Shown here one piece after another: positions 15,230-24,046 of a stretch of DNA of 64,000 nucleotides. Within the stretch, counting starts at the first letter, position 1. Each line of letters opens with the position of its first letter. The stretch is from the NCBI RefSeq assembly GCF_014204865.1, contig NZ_JACHMG010000001.1:682001-746000 (forward strand). The letters are read 5' to 3'. Both the position numbers and the translations under genes were made by a program. This stretch comes from Amycolatopsis jiangsuensis (GTDB taxonomy: Bacteria > Actinomycetota > Actinomycetes > Mycobacteriales > Pseudonocardiaceae). The notes under the pieces are model-generated. The model saw only the letters and a program-made list of their open reading frames with translations. It searched no databases and had not been told where the DNA came from.

Positions 15230-16381
15230 TCACAGGCGTTCGATGATGGTGACGTTGGCCGTGCCGCCGCCCTCGCACATCGTCTGGAGGCCGTAGCGGC
15301 CGCCGCGGCGTTCCAGCTCGTGCAGCAGGGTGGCGAGCAGTTTGGTCCCGGTCGCGCCGATCGGGTGACCGAGGGCGATACCGCCGCCGTTCACGTTCAC
15401 GCGCGCGGGGTCGGCGCCGGTCTCGTCCAGCCAGGCGAGTGCGACGCTCGCGAAGGCCTCATTGACCTCGAACAGGTCGATGTCGTCGACTGTCAGGCCG
15501 GTCTTGCGCAGGGCTTGGGCGGTGGCCGGGATCGGTCCGGTGAGCATCCACACCGGATCCGCCGCGCGCACGGACAGGTGATGGATGCGGGCACGGGGGG
15601 TCAGCCCGTGCGCCCGCGCGAAGCTCTCCGAGGCCAGCAGGGCGGCGCTGGCCCCGTCGGAGATCTGGCTGGCCACGGCCGCGGTGAGGCGGGATCCCTC
15701 GGCGAGCGGCTTCAGCTGGCGCATCCGTTCCGGACTGGTGTCGCGGCGGGGACCTTCGTCGTGGCGCAGATCGTCGACCGGCACGGTCTCGGCGTCGAAC
15801 CAGCCGGCGTCGATGGCCGCGAGCGCACGCCGATGGCTGCGCAGCGCGTACTCCTCCATGGCCGATCGGGTGATGTCCCAGTGCGCGGCGATCATGTCCG
15901 CGCTGCGGAACTGCGAGATCTCCGCGCCGCCGTAGCGGTCCTGCCAGCCTTTCGACCCGGAAAACGGATCGTCGAACCCGTAGTCGCGCCCGGCGAGCAT
16001 CGCGGCGCTGATCGGGATCCGGCTCATGTTCTGCACCCCGCCGGCCACCACCAGATCCTGGGTGCCGGACAGCACGGCCTGCGCGGCGAAGTGCACGGCC
16101 TGCTGGCTCGATCCGCACTGGCGGTCGATGGTCACCCCGGGCACGTGGTCGGGCAGTCCGGCGGCGAGCCACGCGGTGCGCGCGAGGTTGCCGGACTGCG
16201 GGCCGAGCGTGTCGACGCAGCCCAGGATGACGTCGTCGACCAGCGCCGGGTCGATGCCGGTGCGGTCGACGAGCGCGGCGAGCACGTGCGCGCCGAGGTC
16301 GGCGGAGTGCCATCCGGACAGCGCGCCGCCCCGCCTGCCGACCGGAGTGCGCACGGCGTCGAGCAGAAAGGCTTCGGGCAC
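15230..16381 (-). CDS. fadA6: FadA6, beta-ketothiolase of HIP catabolism
   Basis: A 383-residue thiolase (FadA6 of M. tuberculosis: 386). The acyl-accepting Cys is in DRQCGSSQQA near residue 88; the oxyanion/base motifs are NEAFA, GGGIALGHPIGATG (His) and CEGGG (second Cys). In steroid degradation FadA6 thiolytically cleaves the open-chain MOODA-CoA intermediate. It is downstream of ipdF by 8 nt and last in the minus-strand operon fadE30-ipdF-fadA6. Confidence 0.9.
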   Translation of the reverse strand: MPEAFLLDAVRTPVGRRGGALSGWHSADLGAHVLAALVDRTGIDPALVDDVILGCVDTLGPQSGNLARTAWLAAGLPDHVPGVTIDRQCGSSQQAVHFAAQAVLSGTQDLVVAGGVQNMSRIPISAAMLAGRDYGFDDPFSGSKGWQDRYGGAEISQFRSADMIAAHWDITRSAMEEYALRSHRRALAAIDAGWFDAETVPVDDLRHDEGPRRDTSPERMRQLKPLAEGSRLTAAVASQISDGASAALLASESFARAHGLTPRARIHHLSVRAADPVWMLTGPIPATAQALRKTGLTVDDIDLFEVNEAFASVALAWLDETGADPARVNVNGGGIALGHPIGATGTKLLATLLHELERRGGRYGLQTMCEGGGTANVTIIERL

Positions 16382-16389
16382 AAGAACTC

Positions 16390-17160
16390 CTAGGGATGCT
16401 GGCTGGAGACGGACACGACCTCACCGGTCAGGTAGCTCGCGTAGTCGCTGGCGAGGAAAACCATCACGTTGGCCACTTCCCACGGTTGCGCGGCGCGGCC
16501 GAACGCCTCCCGCTGTTCGAGTTCACGCAGCAGTTCGTCGCTGGTGACCTTGGCCAGGAACGGATGCATCGCCAGGCTGGGGGCGACCGCGTTGACCCGT
16601 ACGTGGTGCTCGGCGGCGTCGAGAGCTGAACAGCGGGTCAGCGCCATCACGCCGGCCTTGGCGGCCGCGTAGTGCGCCTGTCCTGCCTGCGCCCGCCAGC
16701 CGATCACCGAGGCGTTGTTGACGATCGCCCCGCCGCCACCCTGGGCGACGAACCGGCGCAGGGCGGCGCGAGTACAGCGGAACGTGCCGGTCAGGGTGAT
16801 GTCGAGGACCCGTGACCATTCGTCGTCGGTCATGTCGAGCACGGAGGCGGTGCCGCCGAGACCCGCGTTGTTGACGAGCACGTCGATCCGGCCGCAGCGC
16901 TCCACGGCGCCGTCGACCAGCGCCTGGACCTGGTCCTCGCTGGTGACGTCGCACGGGATGGCGTGTACTTTCCCCAGCGCTTCGAGTTCGGTGGCCTTCT
17001 CCGTGAGGCGGCGTTCGTGCCAGTCGGAGACGATCACTTCCGCGCCTTCTTCGAGGCAGCGTTTCGCCACCGCGGAGCCGATTCCGGTGCCCGCGGCGGC
17101 GGTGACCACGACGACTTTCCCGGCCAGCAGGTCGTGTCCCGGCGGGTAGTCGGGGATCAT
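16390..17160 (-). CDS. ipdF: IpdF, 5-hydroxy-HIP-CoA dehydrogenase/reductase
   Basis: A 256-residue SDR with the variant cofactor motif TAAAGTGIG that characterises IpdF (Rv3559c). It has NNAG, catalytic Ser in NNASVIGW, and Tyr/Lys in HYAAAKAG. IpdF interconverts the 5-hydroxyl and 5-keto forms of HIP-CoA early in ring C/D catabolism. Start ATG overlaps the fadE30 stop (ATGA), placing it second in the operon. Confidence 0.88.
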   Translation of the reverse strand: MIPDYPPGHDLLAGKVVVVTAAAGTGIGSAVAKRCLEEGAEVIVSDWHERRLTEKATELEALGKVHAIPCDVTSEDQVQALVDGAVERCGRIDVLVNNAGLGGTASVLDMTDDEWSRVLDITLTGTFRCTRAALRRFVAQGGGGAIVNNASVIGWRAQAGQAHYAAAKAGVMALTRCSALDAAEHHVRVNAVAPSLAMHPFLAKVTSDELLRELEQREAFGRAAQPWEVANVMVFLASDYASYLTGEVVSVSSQHP

Positions 17161-18308
17161 GTGCGGGCCTCCCTGGGCAGGCCGAGCACGCGCTCGGCGA
17201 TGATGGTGCGTTCGATCTCGTCCGAGCCGCCGTAGAGGGTGTCGGCGCGGGTGAACAGGAACAGCCGCTGCCCTTCGTCGAGGTCGCCGTCGTGGACGAG
17301 GGAGCGGGCGCCGCGGGCGCGCAGCGCGAGTTCACCGAGCCCGCGGTGCCATCCCGCCCAAAGCAGCTTGCCGACGGCGACCTCCGGGCCGGCCGGGCGG
17401 CCCAGCGTGCGCAGGGCGTGCGCCCGCAGCACCCGCAGCCCGATCCGGGCGCGGGCGAGGTCGGCCCGCAGTAGCGGGTCGTCCCAGGTGCCGGTGCGCC
17501 GCGCCTCGGCGATGATGCTGTCGAGTTCGCGGCGGAAGCCGATCTGCTGACCGAGCGTGGACACGCCGCGTTCGAAGCCGAGGGTGGCCATCGCGATCCG
17601 CCAGCCCTCGCCGGGTTCGCCGACGAGGTGGCCCGCGCCGGTGCGGGCGTCGTCGAAGAACACCTCGTTGAACTCGCTGGTGCCGGTCAGCTGCCGGATC
17701 GGGCGCACCGTGACGCCGTCCTGGCGCAACGGCACCAGCAGGTAGGACAGCCCGTGGTGGCGCCGGGAGCCGGATTCGGTCCGGGCCAGGACGAAACACC
17801 AGTCCGCGACGTGGGCCAGCGACGTCCAGACCTTCTGCCCGTTCACGACCCACTCGCCGTCGCGCAGCTCCGCCGACGTGGCGACCGCCGCCAGATCCGA
17901 GCCCGCGCCGGGTTCGGAGTAGCCCTGGCACCACAGCTGTTCGACCGCGGCGATCCGCGGCAGGAACCGGGCCCGCTGCTCCGGCGTGCCGAACGCGATC
18001 AACGTCGGCCCGAGCAGTTGCTCCCCGATGTGGTTGACCCTGGCCGGTGCCCCGGACGCGGCGTACTCCTCGTGGAAGGCGACCTGCTCGGCCAGCGACA
18101 GCCCACGTCCGCCGAACTCGGCAGGCCATCCCACACAGGTCCACCCGGCGGCCGCGAGACGGCGTTCCCACGCCAGCCGCAGGTCGAACTCCTCGTGCTC
18201 CCGTCCGGGGCCGCCCAGTCCACGCAGACGTGCGAACTCGCCGGTCAGGTTGTCCGCCAGCCAGGCGGCGATCTCGCGGCGCACCCGCGGCGGATCCTCG
18301 TCGTTCAC
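17157..18308 (-). CDS. fadE30: FadE30, acyl-CoA dehydrogenase acting on HIP-CoA side chain
   Basis: Start chosen at the GTG at 18308, seven bases after GGAAGGAG; 383 residues (Rv3560c: 385). ACAD landmarks are FHEEYAASGAP, YSEPGAGSDLA, VNGQKVWTSLAH, WRIAMATLGFERG and the C-terminal YGGSDEIERTIIAERVLGLPREA. FadE30 is the acyl-CoA dehydrogenase that desaturates the HIP-CoA propionyl chain. Its promoter is shared, divergently, with fadD3 through the operator at 18349-18360. Confidence 0.88.
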   Translation of the reverse strand: MNDEDPPRVRREIAAWLADNLTGEFARLRGLGGPGREHEEFDLRLAWERRLAAAGWTCVGWPAEFGGRGLSLAEQVAFHEEYAASGAPARVNHIGEQLLGPTLIAFGTPEQRARFLPRIAAVEQLWCQGYSEPGAGSDLAAVATSAELRDGEWVVNGQKVWTSLAHVADWCFVLARTESGSRRHHGLSYLLVPLRQDGVTVRPIRQLTGTSEFNEVFFDDARTGAGHLVGEPGEGWRIAMATLGFERGVSTLGQQIGFRRELDSIIAEARRTGTWDDPLLRADLARARIGLRVLRAHALRTLGRPAGPEVAVGKLLWAGWHRGLGELALRARGARSLVHDGDLDEGQRLFLFTRADTLYGGSDEIERTIIAERVLGLPREART

Positions 18309-18348
18309 GCGCCACTCCTTCCCCGCGCCGGTGCGCACTGGCATAATG

Positions 18349-18360
18349 AGAACACGTTCT
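18349..18360. promoter_or_regulatory. KstR-type operator between fadE30 and fadD3
   Basis: Perfect palindrome AGAACACGTTCT followed by A, fitting AACnnGTT with the same flanks as the site at 9094-9105. It is 27 bp upstream of the fadD3 ATG and 41 bp from the fadE30 GTG, so one repressor could control both directions. It does not match the KstR2 consensus AnCAAGnnCTTGnT. Confidence 0.75.
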
Positions 18361-18386
18361 AGTTCCTTGGTCCAGGGGAGGGTGCG

Positions 18387-19922
18387 ATGCCGCCGACGAC
18401 GATCCCCGCCGTGCTGCGGGCGGCGGCAGCGGAGTTCGGCGCCGCCGAGGCGCTGGCCGACGGCGGTTTCCGGCTGGATTTCCGGCAACTTCTGGAACAT
18501 GTTCAGCGCGTGGCACGGGCGTTCGCCGCGAGCGGGGTGCGCCCCGGTGACCGGATCGCGATCGTCCTGCCGAACACCGCGGAGTGGGTGCTCGCGGCGC
18601 TGGGCGCGCTCTACAGCGGCGCGGTGCTCGTCCCGGTCAACACCCGGTTCACCGGTGTGGAAACCACCGACCTGCTCGTGCGCAGCCGGGCGCGCGCACT
18701 GGTGGTCGCCGCGGATTTCCTGGGCACCGACCGGTACGCGGCGATCCGGGCCACCGGTGTCGAACTGCCGGAGCTGACCACTGTGGTGCGCGTTCCGCTG
18801 GACCAGCCGCACGCTTGCGTGCCGGGCACACTCGGCTGGGAGGAATTCCTGGCCAGGGCCGAAACCGTGTCCGCTGCCGAGGTGGAGGCCAGGGCGGAGG
18901 CGGTGCGGCCGGACGACGTGAGCGACATCCTGTTCACCTCCGGCACGACCGGCCGTTCGAAAGGGGTGCTGTCCGCGCATCGCCAGGTGGTGGACGTGGC
19001 CGCGGCGTGGGCTCGCTGCGGGGAGGTGACGGCCGGGGACCGGTACCTGGTGGTGAACCCGTTCTTCCACAGCTTCGGCTACAAGGCGGGGATCGTGGTC
19101 TGCCTGCTGACCGGTGCGGCCATCGTGCCGCAGGCGGTGTTCAGCGTGCCGGAGACGCTGGAGCTGATCGAACGGGAACGGATTTCCGCGCTACCCGGTG
19201 CGCCGACGATTTTCCAGTCACTGCTGCCCGAACGGGCCGGGCGGGACCTGTCGTCGCTGCGGCTCGCCGTGACCGGTGCGGCTTCGGTGCCGGCCTCGCT
19301 GGTCCGGCGGATGCGTTCGGAGCTCGGCTTCGACACCGTGCTCACCGCCTACGGGCTCACCGAGGCGGTGGTGGTCACGATGTGCCGTCCCGGCGACGAA
19401 GTCGAACTCGTGGCCGCGACGTCGGGGCGGGCGACGGCGGGATTCGAGGTGGCGACCCGGCCACCGGCGGGGGAGGTGGTGGTGCGCGGGCCGAACGTCA
19501 TGCTCGGCTACCTCGATGACCCGGAGGCGACCGCGAAGGCCCTCGACCAGCAGGGCTGGCTGCGCACCGGCGACGTCGGCGTGCTGGACAAGGCGGGGAA
19601 CCTGGCGATCACCGGCCGGGTCAAGGACATGTACATCTGCGGCGGGTTCAACGTCTACCCGGCCGAGATCGAGCACGCGCTGACCGAGTTGGACGGGGTG
19701 CGCGACGTGGCGGTGATCGGCGTGGCCGACGCGCGCCTCGGTGAGGTCGGCAAGGCTTTCGTGGTGCCCGCGGACGGGCTGAGCACCGAAACGGTGCTCG
19801 GGTTCTGCCGGGGACGGCTGGCCAACTACAAGGTCCCGCGGTCGGTGGAGTTCGTGACCGAACTGCCGCGCAACGCTTCCGGCAAGGTGCTGAAGCGGCT
19901 GCTGAGTGAGGAGAAGGCATGA
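18387..19922 (+). CDS. fadD3: FadD3, HIP-CoA synthetase
   Basis: ATG preceded by AGGGGAGGG; 511 residues (M. tuberculosis FadD3: 507). An adenylate-forming acyl-CoA ligase with A3 P-loop FTSGTTGRSKGV, A5 TAYGLTEA, A7 TGDVG, A8 hinge GRVKDMYICGGFNVYP and the A10 Lys in NASGKVLK. FadD3 activates the propanoate of HIP with CoA, the entry step of ring C/D degradation, and HIP-CoA is the known inducer of this regulon in mycobacteria. It leads a five-gene operon with 1-4 nt overlaps. Confidence 0.9.
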   Translation: MPPTTIPAVLRAAAAEFGAAEALADGGFRLDFRQLLEHVQRVARAFAASGVRPGDRIAIVLPNTAEWVLAALGALYSGAVLVPVNTRFTGVETTDLLVRSRARALVVAADFLGTDRYAAIRATGVELPELTTVVRVPLDQPHACVPGTLGWEEFLARAETVSAAEVEARAEAVRPDDVSDILFTSGTTGRSKGVLSAHRQVVDVAAAWARCGEVTAGDRYLVVNPFFHSFGYKAGIVVCLLTGAAIVPQAVFSVPETLELIERERISALPGAPTIFQSLLPERAGRDLSSLRLAVTGAASVPASLVRRMRSELGFDTVLTAYGLTEAVVVTMCRPGDEVELVAATSGRATAGFEVATRPPAGEVVVRGPNVMLGYLDDPEATAKALDQQGWLRTGDVGVLDKAGNLAITGRVKDMYICGGFNVYPAEIEHALTELDGVRDVAVIGVADARLGEVGKAFVVPADGLSTETVLGFCRGRLANYKVPRSVEFVTELPRNASGKVLKRLLSEEKA

Positions 19923-20764
19923 GTGAACCGGTGGTCCGCTACGAACGCCGCGGGCCGGTCGCGCTGGTGACGATGAACCGCCCGGACTACCGCAACGCGC
20001 AGAACTCGGCGATGACCTACGCGCTGGACGACGCCTTCACCCGCGCGGTCGACGACGCGGCGGTCAAGGTCATCGTGCTCGGCGGCGAGGGCAAGCACTT
20101 CTCCGCCGGGCACGACATCGGCTCGCCGGGCCGGGACGCGGACGTCCGCTTCGACCGCCGTGCGGTGCAGTGGTGGGATCACACCGACCGCACGGGCGGG
20201 GACCAGCGGTTCGCGCGGGAGTCCGAAGTGTACTTGGGGATGTGCCGGCGGTGGCGGGAGATTCCGAAGCCGATGATCGCTTCGGTGCAGGGCGCCTGTA
20301 TCGCGGGCGGGCTGATGCTGGCCTGGGTGTGTGATCTGATCGTCGCAAGTGAGGACGCGTTCTTCGCCGATCCCGTGGTGCGGATGGGAATTCCGGGGGT
20401 GGAGTACTTCGCGCATCCCTGGGTGCTCGGTCCGCGGGCGGCGAAGGAGGTGCTGTTCACCGGGGAGCGGTTCTCCGCGCAGCAGGCGAAGGAATGGGGG
20501 ATGGTCAGCCGGATCGTCCCGCGCGAGCAGCTGGAAGAGCACGTGTCCGCCCTCGCCGGGAAGATCGCGGCGATGCCGCAGTTCGGCCTCGCGCTGGCGA
20601 AGAAGGCGGTGAACCAGGCGGAGGATCTGATGGGCCTGCGGTCCGGAATGGACTCGGTGTTCGGGCTGCACCACTTCGCCCACGCGCACAACGCGGAGAC
20701 CTCGCAGGATTCGCTCGGTGGGCAGTCGGCGCGGTCCATGCGGGACGCGAACGGGGAGGCGTGA
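19919..20764 (+). CDS. Enoyl-CoA hydratase of the HIP operon
   Basis: A 281-residue crotonase. It has LNRP-equivalent MNRPDYRNAQNS, oxyanion loop GKHFSAGHDIGS, GACIAGGLMLAWVCDLIVASEDAFFADP with an active-site acidic position, and a long C-terminus. It overlaps fadD3 by 4 nt and fadE31 by 1 nt. A hydratase is needed after FadE30 to shorten the HIP-CoA side chain, and this gene is the natural candidate (an EchA13-like role). That assignment is by context. Confidence 0.8.
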   Translation: MSEPVVRYERRGPVALVTMNRPDYRNAQNSAMTYALDDAFTRAVDDAAVKVIVLGGEGKHFSAGHDIGSPGRDADVRFDRRAVQWWDHTDRTGGDQRFARESEVYLGMCRRWREIPKPMIASVQGACIAGGLMLAWVCDLIVASEDAFFADPVVRMGIPGVEYFAHPWVLGPRAAKEVLFTGERFSAQQAKEWGMVSRIVPREQLEEHVSALAGKIAAMPQFGLALAKKAVNQAEDLMGLRSGMDSVFGLHHFAHAHNAETSQDSLGGQSARSMRDANGEA

Positions 20765-21900
20765 TGGATCTGGACATCGACGCCGGTTCCGCGGCGCTGC
20801 GTGACGAGGCACGGGCATGGCTGGCCGAGCACGTGCCGGCGAAGCCGCTGCCCTCGATGGACACCGCGGAGGGGTTCGCCCGGCACCGCGAGTGGGAGGC
20901 GCTGCTCGCCGAGGCGCGGTGGTCGGTGGTGTCGTGGCCGGAGGCCTACCACGGGCGCGACTGCTCGCCGCTGCAGTGGCTGCTGTTCGAGGAGGAGTAC
21001 TACGCGGCGGGTGCACCGGGGCGAGTCGGGCAGAACGGCATCTTCATGCTGGCGCCCACGTTGTTCGCGCACGGCACCCCGCGGCAGCGGGACCGCATCC
21101 TGCCGCCGATGGCGACCGGCGAGCAGGTGTGGGCGCAGGCCTGGTCCGAACCCGAAGCAGGCAGCGACATCGCGGCCTTGCGAAGCAGCGCGGTGCGCAC
21201 CGATGGTGGCTGGTTGCTGTCCGGGCAGAAGACGTGGAGCTCGCGCGCGGCGTTCGCGGACCGTGCTTTCGGACTGTTCCGCACGGACCCCGGCGCGCAC
21301 CGGCACCACGGGCTGACCTACTTCATGTTCGACCTGCGGGCAGAGGGCGTCACCGTGCGGCCCATCCCGCAGCTGGACGGCGAACCCGGGTTCGCGGAGA
21401 TCTTCCTTGACCACGTGTTCGTGCCCGACGAGGACGTGCTCGGCGAACCCGGCGAGGGCTGGCGGGTGGCGATGACGACCGCGAACAACGAGCGCGGGCT
21501 GTCCCTGCGCAGCCCGGGCCGGTTCGTCGCAGCGTCCGGCCGGCTGGCCGCGCTCTGGCGTGAGCACGGCCGTCCGGCCTCGGCCGCGGACCGGGTCGCG
21601 GACGCGTGGATCGGCGCGCGGGCCTACCAGCTCTACACTTTCGGTACTGCCAGCCGGCTGGCCGAAGGTGGTTCGCTGGGGCCGGAGTCAAGTGTGAACA
21701 AGCTCTTCTGGTCGCATGTGGACGTCGCACTGCACGAGACCGCGCTGGACCTGCTCGGCCCGGAGGGTGAAGCCGCCGGGTCCTGGGTGGACGGTTACCT
21801 TTTCTCGCTGGCGGGCCCGATCTACGGCGGCACCGACCAGATCCAACGCAACACGATCGCCGAACGGCTGCTGGGACTGCCGAGGGAGGCACGCCGGTGA
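20764..21900 (+). CDS. fadE31: FadE31, acyl-CoA dehydrogenase subunit
   Basis: A 378-residue ACAD (Rv3562: 377). It has FEEEYYAAGAP, WSEPEAGSDIA, SGQKTWSSRA, EGWRVAMTTANNERG and YGGTDQIQRNTIAERLLGLPREA. In actinobacterial steroid operons adjacent fadE pairs encode alpha2beta2 heterotetramers. FadE31 pairs with FadE32 or FadE33, and the overlapping gene order here supports that. Confidence 0.87.
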   Translation: MDLDIDAGSAALRDEARAWLAEHVPAKPLPSMDTAEGFARHREWEALLAEARWSVVSWPEAYHGRDCSPLQWLLFEEEYYAAGAPGRVGQNGIFMLAPTLFAHGTPRQRDRILPPMATGEQVWAQAWSEPEAGSDIAALRSSAVRTDGGWLLSGQKTWSSRAAFADRAFGLFRTDPGAHRHHGLTYFMFDLRAEGVTVRPIPQLDGEPGFAEIFLDHVFVPDEDVLGEPGEGWRVAMTTANNERGLSLRSPGRFVAASGRLAALWREHGRPASAADRVADAWIGARAYQLYTFGTASRLAEGGSLGPESSVNKLFWSHVDVALHETALDLLGPEGEAAGSWVDGYLFSLAGPIYGGTDQIQRNTIAERLLGLPREARR

Positions 21901-22871
21901 AGTTCACGCTTTCCCCGGAGCAACGGCAGTTCCGCGCCGGCCTCGACGAAATGCTGCGGGGTACGGAGGTGCCCGCTGCGGCACGGGCCTGGGCGGCCGG
22001 GCGCCACGAACCAGGCCGGAAACTCCTGCGCGCGCTGGCCGAGCTGGGAGCGTGCGCGCTGCTCACCGACGATCGTCACGGCGGTTTCGGCGGGGATGCA
22101 GTCGACCTCGTGGTGGCCTTCGAAGCGCTCGGCTACCACGCGGTGCCCGGGCCGGTGGTCGAATCGGCCGCGGTCGCCCCGGTCGCGCTCACCGGCGAGG
22201 CCGCGGACCGGTGGCTGCCTGCGCTGGCCACCGGAGACGCGTTCGCGACCGTCGTCGCCGCACCGGAAGTGCCGTTGGCGCTGGACGCGGACGTGGCCGA
22301 CGTCGTGCTCGACCTGCGGGCGGGATCCGCCGGTGCGGTCCGGGTGGACCGGCAGGTGCGCTCGATCGATCCGGCACGCAGGTTGTTCCGGCTCAGTGCC
22401 GGGCAGTCGTCGCCGGTCGACGGAGGCGATCGCGCGTTCGAGATGGGAGTGCTCGCGGTCTGCGCGCAGCTGCTCGGTGCCGGGCAGTGGCTATTGGACG
22501 CGACGGTCGCGTATGCCAAGCAGCGCAGTCAGTACGGCAGGCTTATCGGGGAGTACCAGGCGGTCAAGCACCTCCTCGCCGACGTCGCCACCCAGCTCGA
22601 GCTCGCCCGCCCCTTGGTGCACGGAGCGGCGGTGGCGGCGGCCGAGCGGAACCCGCTGCTGCCGCGGGAGGTTTCGGCGGCGAAGGTGTTCGCGGGGGAG
22701 GCGGCGTACCTGGCCGCGAGGACAGCGTTGCAGGTGCACGGGGCGATCGGTTACACCGAGGAACACGACCTCGGCCTCCGGCTCACGAAGGTGCGTGCGC
22801 TGATCGGTGCCTGGGGCAGCGCGTCGTTCCACCGGGCGCGGGTTCTGCGTGCCGTGGCGGGTGCCCGATGA
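21897..22871 (+). CDS. fadE32: FadE32, acyl-CoA dehydrogenase subunit
   Basis: GTG start in a GTGA overlap; 324 residues, short for an ACAD but right for FadE32 (about 319). The N-terminal helical domain is condensed, and the C-terminal domain carries YAKQRSQYGRLIGEYQAVKH and HGAIGYTEEHD, the region where these heteromeric dehydrogenases place the catalytic acid. It likely needs the FadE31 partner to complete its FAD site. Confidence 0.87.
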   Translation: MKFTLSPEQRQFRAGLDEMLRGTEVPAAARAWAAGRHEPGRKLLRALAELGACALLTDDRHGGFGGDAVDLVVAFEALGYHAVPGPVVESAAVAPVALTGEAADRWLPALATGDAFATVVAAPEVPLALDADVADVVLDLRAGSAGAVRVDRQVRSIDPARRLFRLSAGQSSPVDGGDRAFEMGVLAVCAQLLGAGQWLLDATVAYAKQRSQYGRLIGEYQAVKHLLADVATQLELARPLVHGAAVAAAERNPLLPREVSAAKVFAGEAAYLAARTALQVHGAIGYTEEHDLGLRLTKVRALIGAWGSASFHRARVLRAVAGAR

Positions 22872-23947
22872 ACGCGGATCCGATGTGGACAGAGGAGGCG
22901 CAAGCGCTGCGGGAGTCGGTGCGAGCCCTGCTGACCCGGCGCTCCGACGTGCGTACCGCCATGGATTCGCCGCTCGGGTACGACGACAAGCTGTGGTCGA
23001 CGCTCTGCGAGCAGATCGGTGTGGCCGCACTCGCGATCCCCGAGGACCACGGTGGCGCCGGTGCGACCGTCGCCGAGGCCTGCGTGGTACTCGAAGAGCT
23101 GGGCCGGACCCTGACGCCGGCACCGATGCTGGGTTCGGTGGTCCTTTGTGGACAAGCACTGCTGCTGGCCGGGACCGGCGATGCCGAGCGCCTGCTGCCC
23201 GGCATCGCGGACGGCAGCAGGCTGGCCGCCCTCGCGATCTGCGGCGCGGACGGCGGCTGGGAGCCGGTTTGCACGGAGTCCGGAGGCAGGATCGACGGCC
23301 GGGCGGACTACGTGCTCGACAGCGTGCTCGCCGACGTCCTGCTGGTCGTCGCGCACACCGCGGACGGTCGTGGCCTGTTCGAAGTGCGTCCGGACCACGC
23401 CCGGCGCGAACCGCAGCCCACCCTCGATCCGACGCGAAGGCTCGGCACCGCGGAGTTCTCCGGGGCCCCCGCGAGAAGGCTGGACCACGGCGCCTTCCCC
23501 CTCGGCCGGCTGCGTGACCTGGCCGTGGTCGCCTTGGCCGCGGAACAGGTCGGTGCAGCCGCTCGGGCGCTCGAGCTGACCGTCGAGTACACGAAGCAGC
23601 GTCGTCAGTTCGGCCGTCCGATCGGCGGGTTCCAGGCACTGCAGCACCGGATGGCGGACGTCCACGTGCAGGTCGCCGCCGCCCGTTCCGCGCTGTACGC
23701 GGGGGTGGCCGCAGCACTCACCGGCGACGACCTCCCGGCCGCCGCGGCGACCGCGAAAGTGGTCTGTTCGGAGGCTTTCCGGCTCGCCGCGGCCGAGATG
23801 ATCCAGCTGCACGGCGGGATCGCCATCACCTGGGAACACGACGCGCATCTGTACTTCAAGCGTGCGTACAGCAGCGCGCTGCTCTTCGGCGAGCCGGAGC
23901 GCTACCTGCCCGCGGTACTCGGCGACGGAGCTGCCATGGTCGGCTGA
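22868..23947 (+). CDS. fadE33: FadE33, acyl-CoA dehydrogenase subunit
   Basis: ATG at 22868 inside the fadE32 stop region (ATGA); 359 residues, about 40 longer than Rv3564. Seen: IPEDHGGAGATVAEACVVLEELGR, YTKQRRQFGRPIGGFQALQHRMADV and HGGIAITWEHDAH with the acidic residue of the active site. It is last in the fadD3 operon. It should act in oxidation of the opened ring products with FadE31. Confidence 0.85.
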   Translation: MNADPMWTEEAQALRESVRALLTRRSDVRTAMDSPLGYDDKLWSTLCEQIGVAALAIPEDHGGAGATVAEACVVLEELGRTLTPAPMLGSVVLCGQALLLAGTGDAERLLPGIADGSRLAALAICGADGGWEPVCTESGGRIDGRADYVLDSVLADVLLVVAHTADGRGLFEVRPDHARREPQPTLDPTRRLGTAEFSGAPARRLDHGAFPLGRLRDLAVVALAAEQVGAAARALELTVEYTKQRRQFGRPIGGFQALQHRMADVHVQVAAARSALYAGVAAALTGDDLPAAAATAKVVCSEAFRLAAAEMIQLHGGIAITWEHDAHLYFKRAYSSALLFGEPERYLPAVLGDGAAMVG

Positions 23948-23969
23948 GCGCCGGTCTCGTCCGCAGCAG

Positions 23970-23986
23970 CCGCCGCGGTCCGGCGG
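23970..23986. terminator. Weak hairpin between convergent operons
   Basis: CCGCCG (23970-23975) and CGGCGG (23981-23986) with a 5-nt loop, in the gap between the convergent fadE33 and CocE-hydrolase genes. Position is right but the 6-bp stem is modest. Confidence 0.3.
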
Positions 23987-24046
23987 TCTTCCACCGGATC
24001 ACGCCGCTGGGTTCGTTGTTGCTGACGGGACACGAGTGAGGCCGGC

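Noticed and set aside
17157..19070. 637-residue minus-strand frame extending fadE30 across the operator and into fadD3
   Set aside because: Homology begins at the GTG at 18308, with a good ribosome site; the upstream part is antisense to fadD3.
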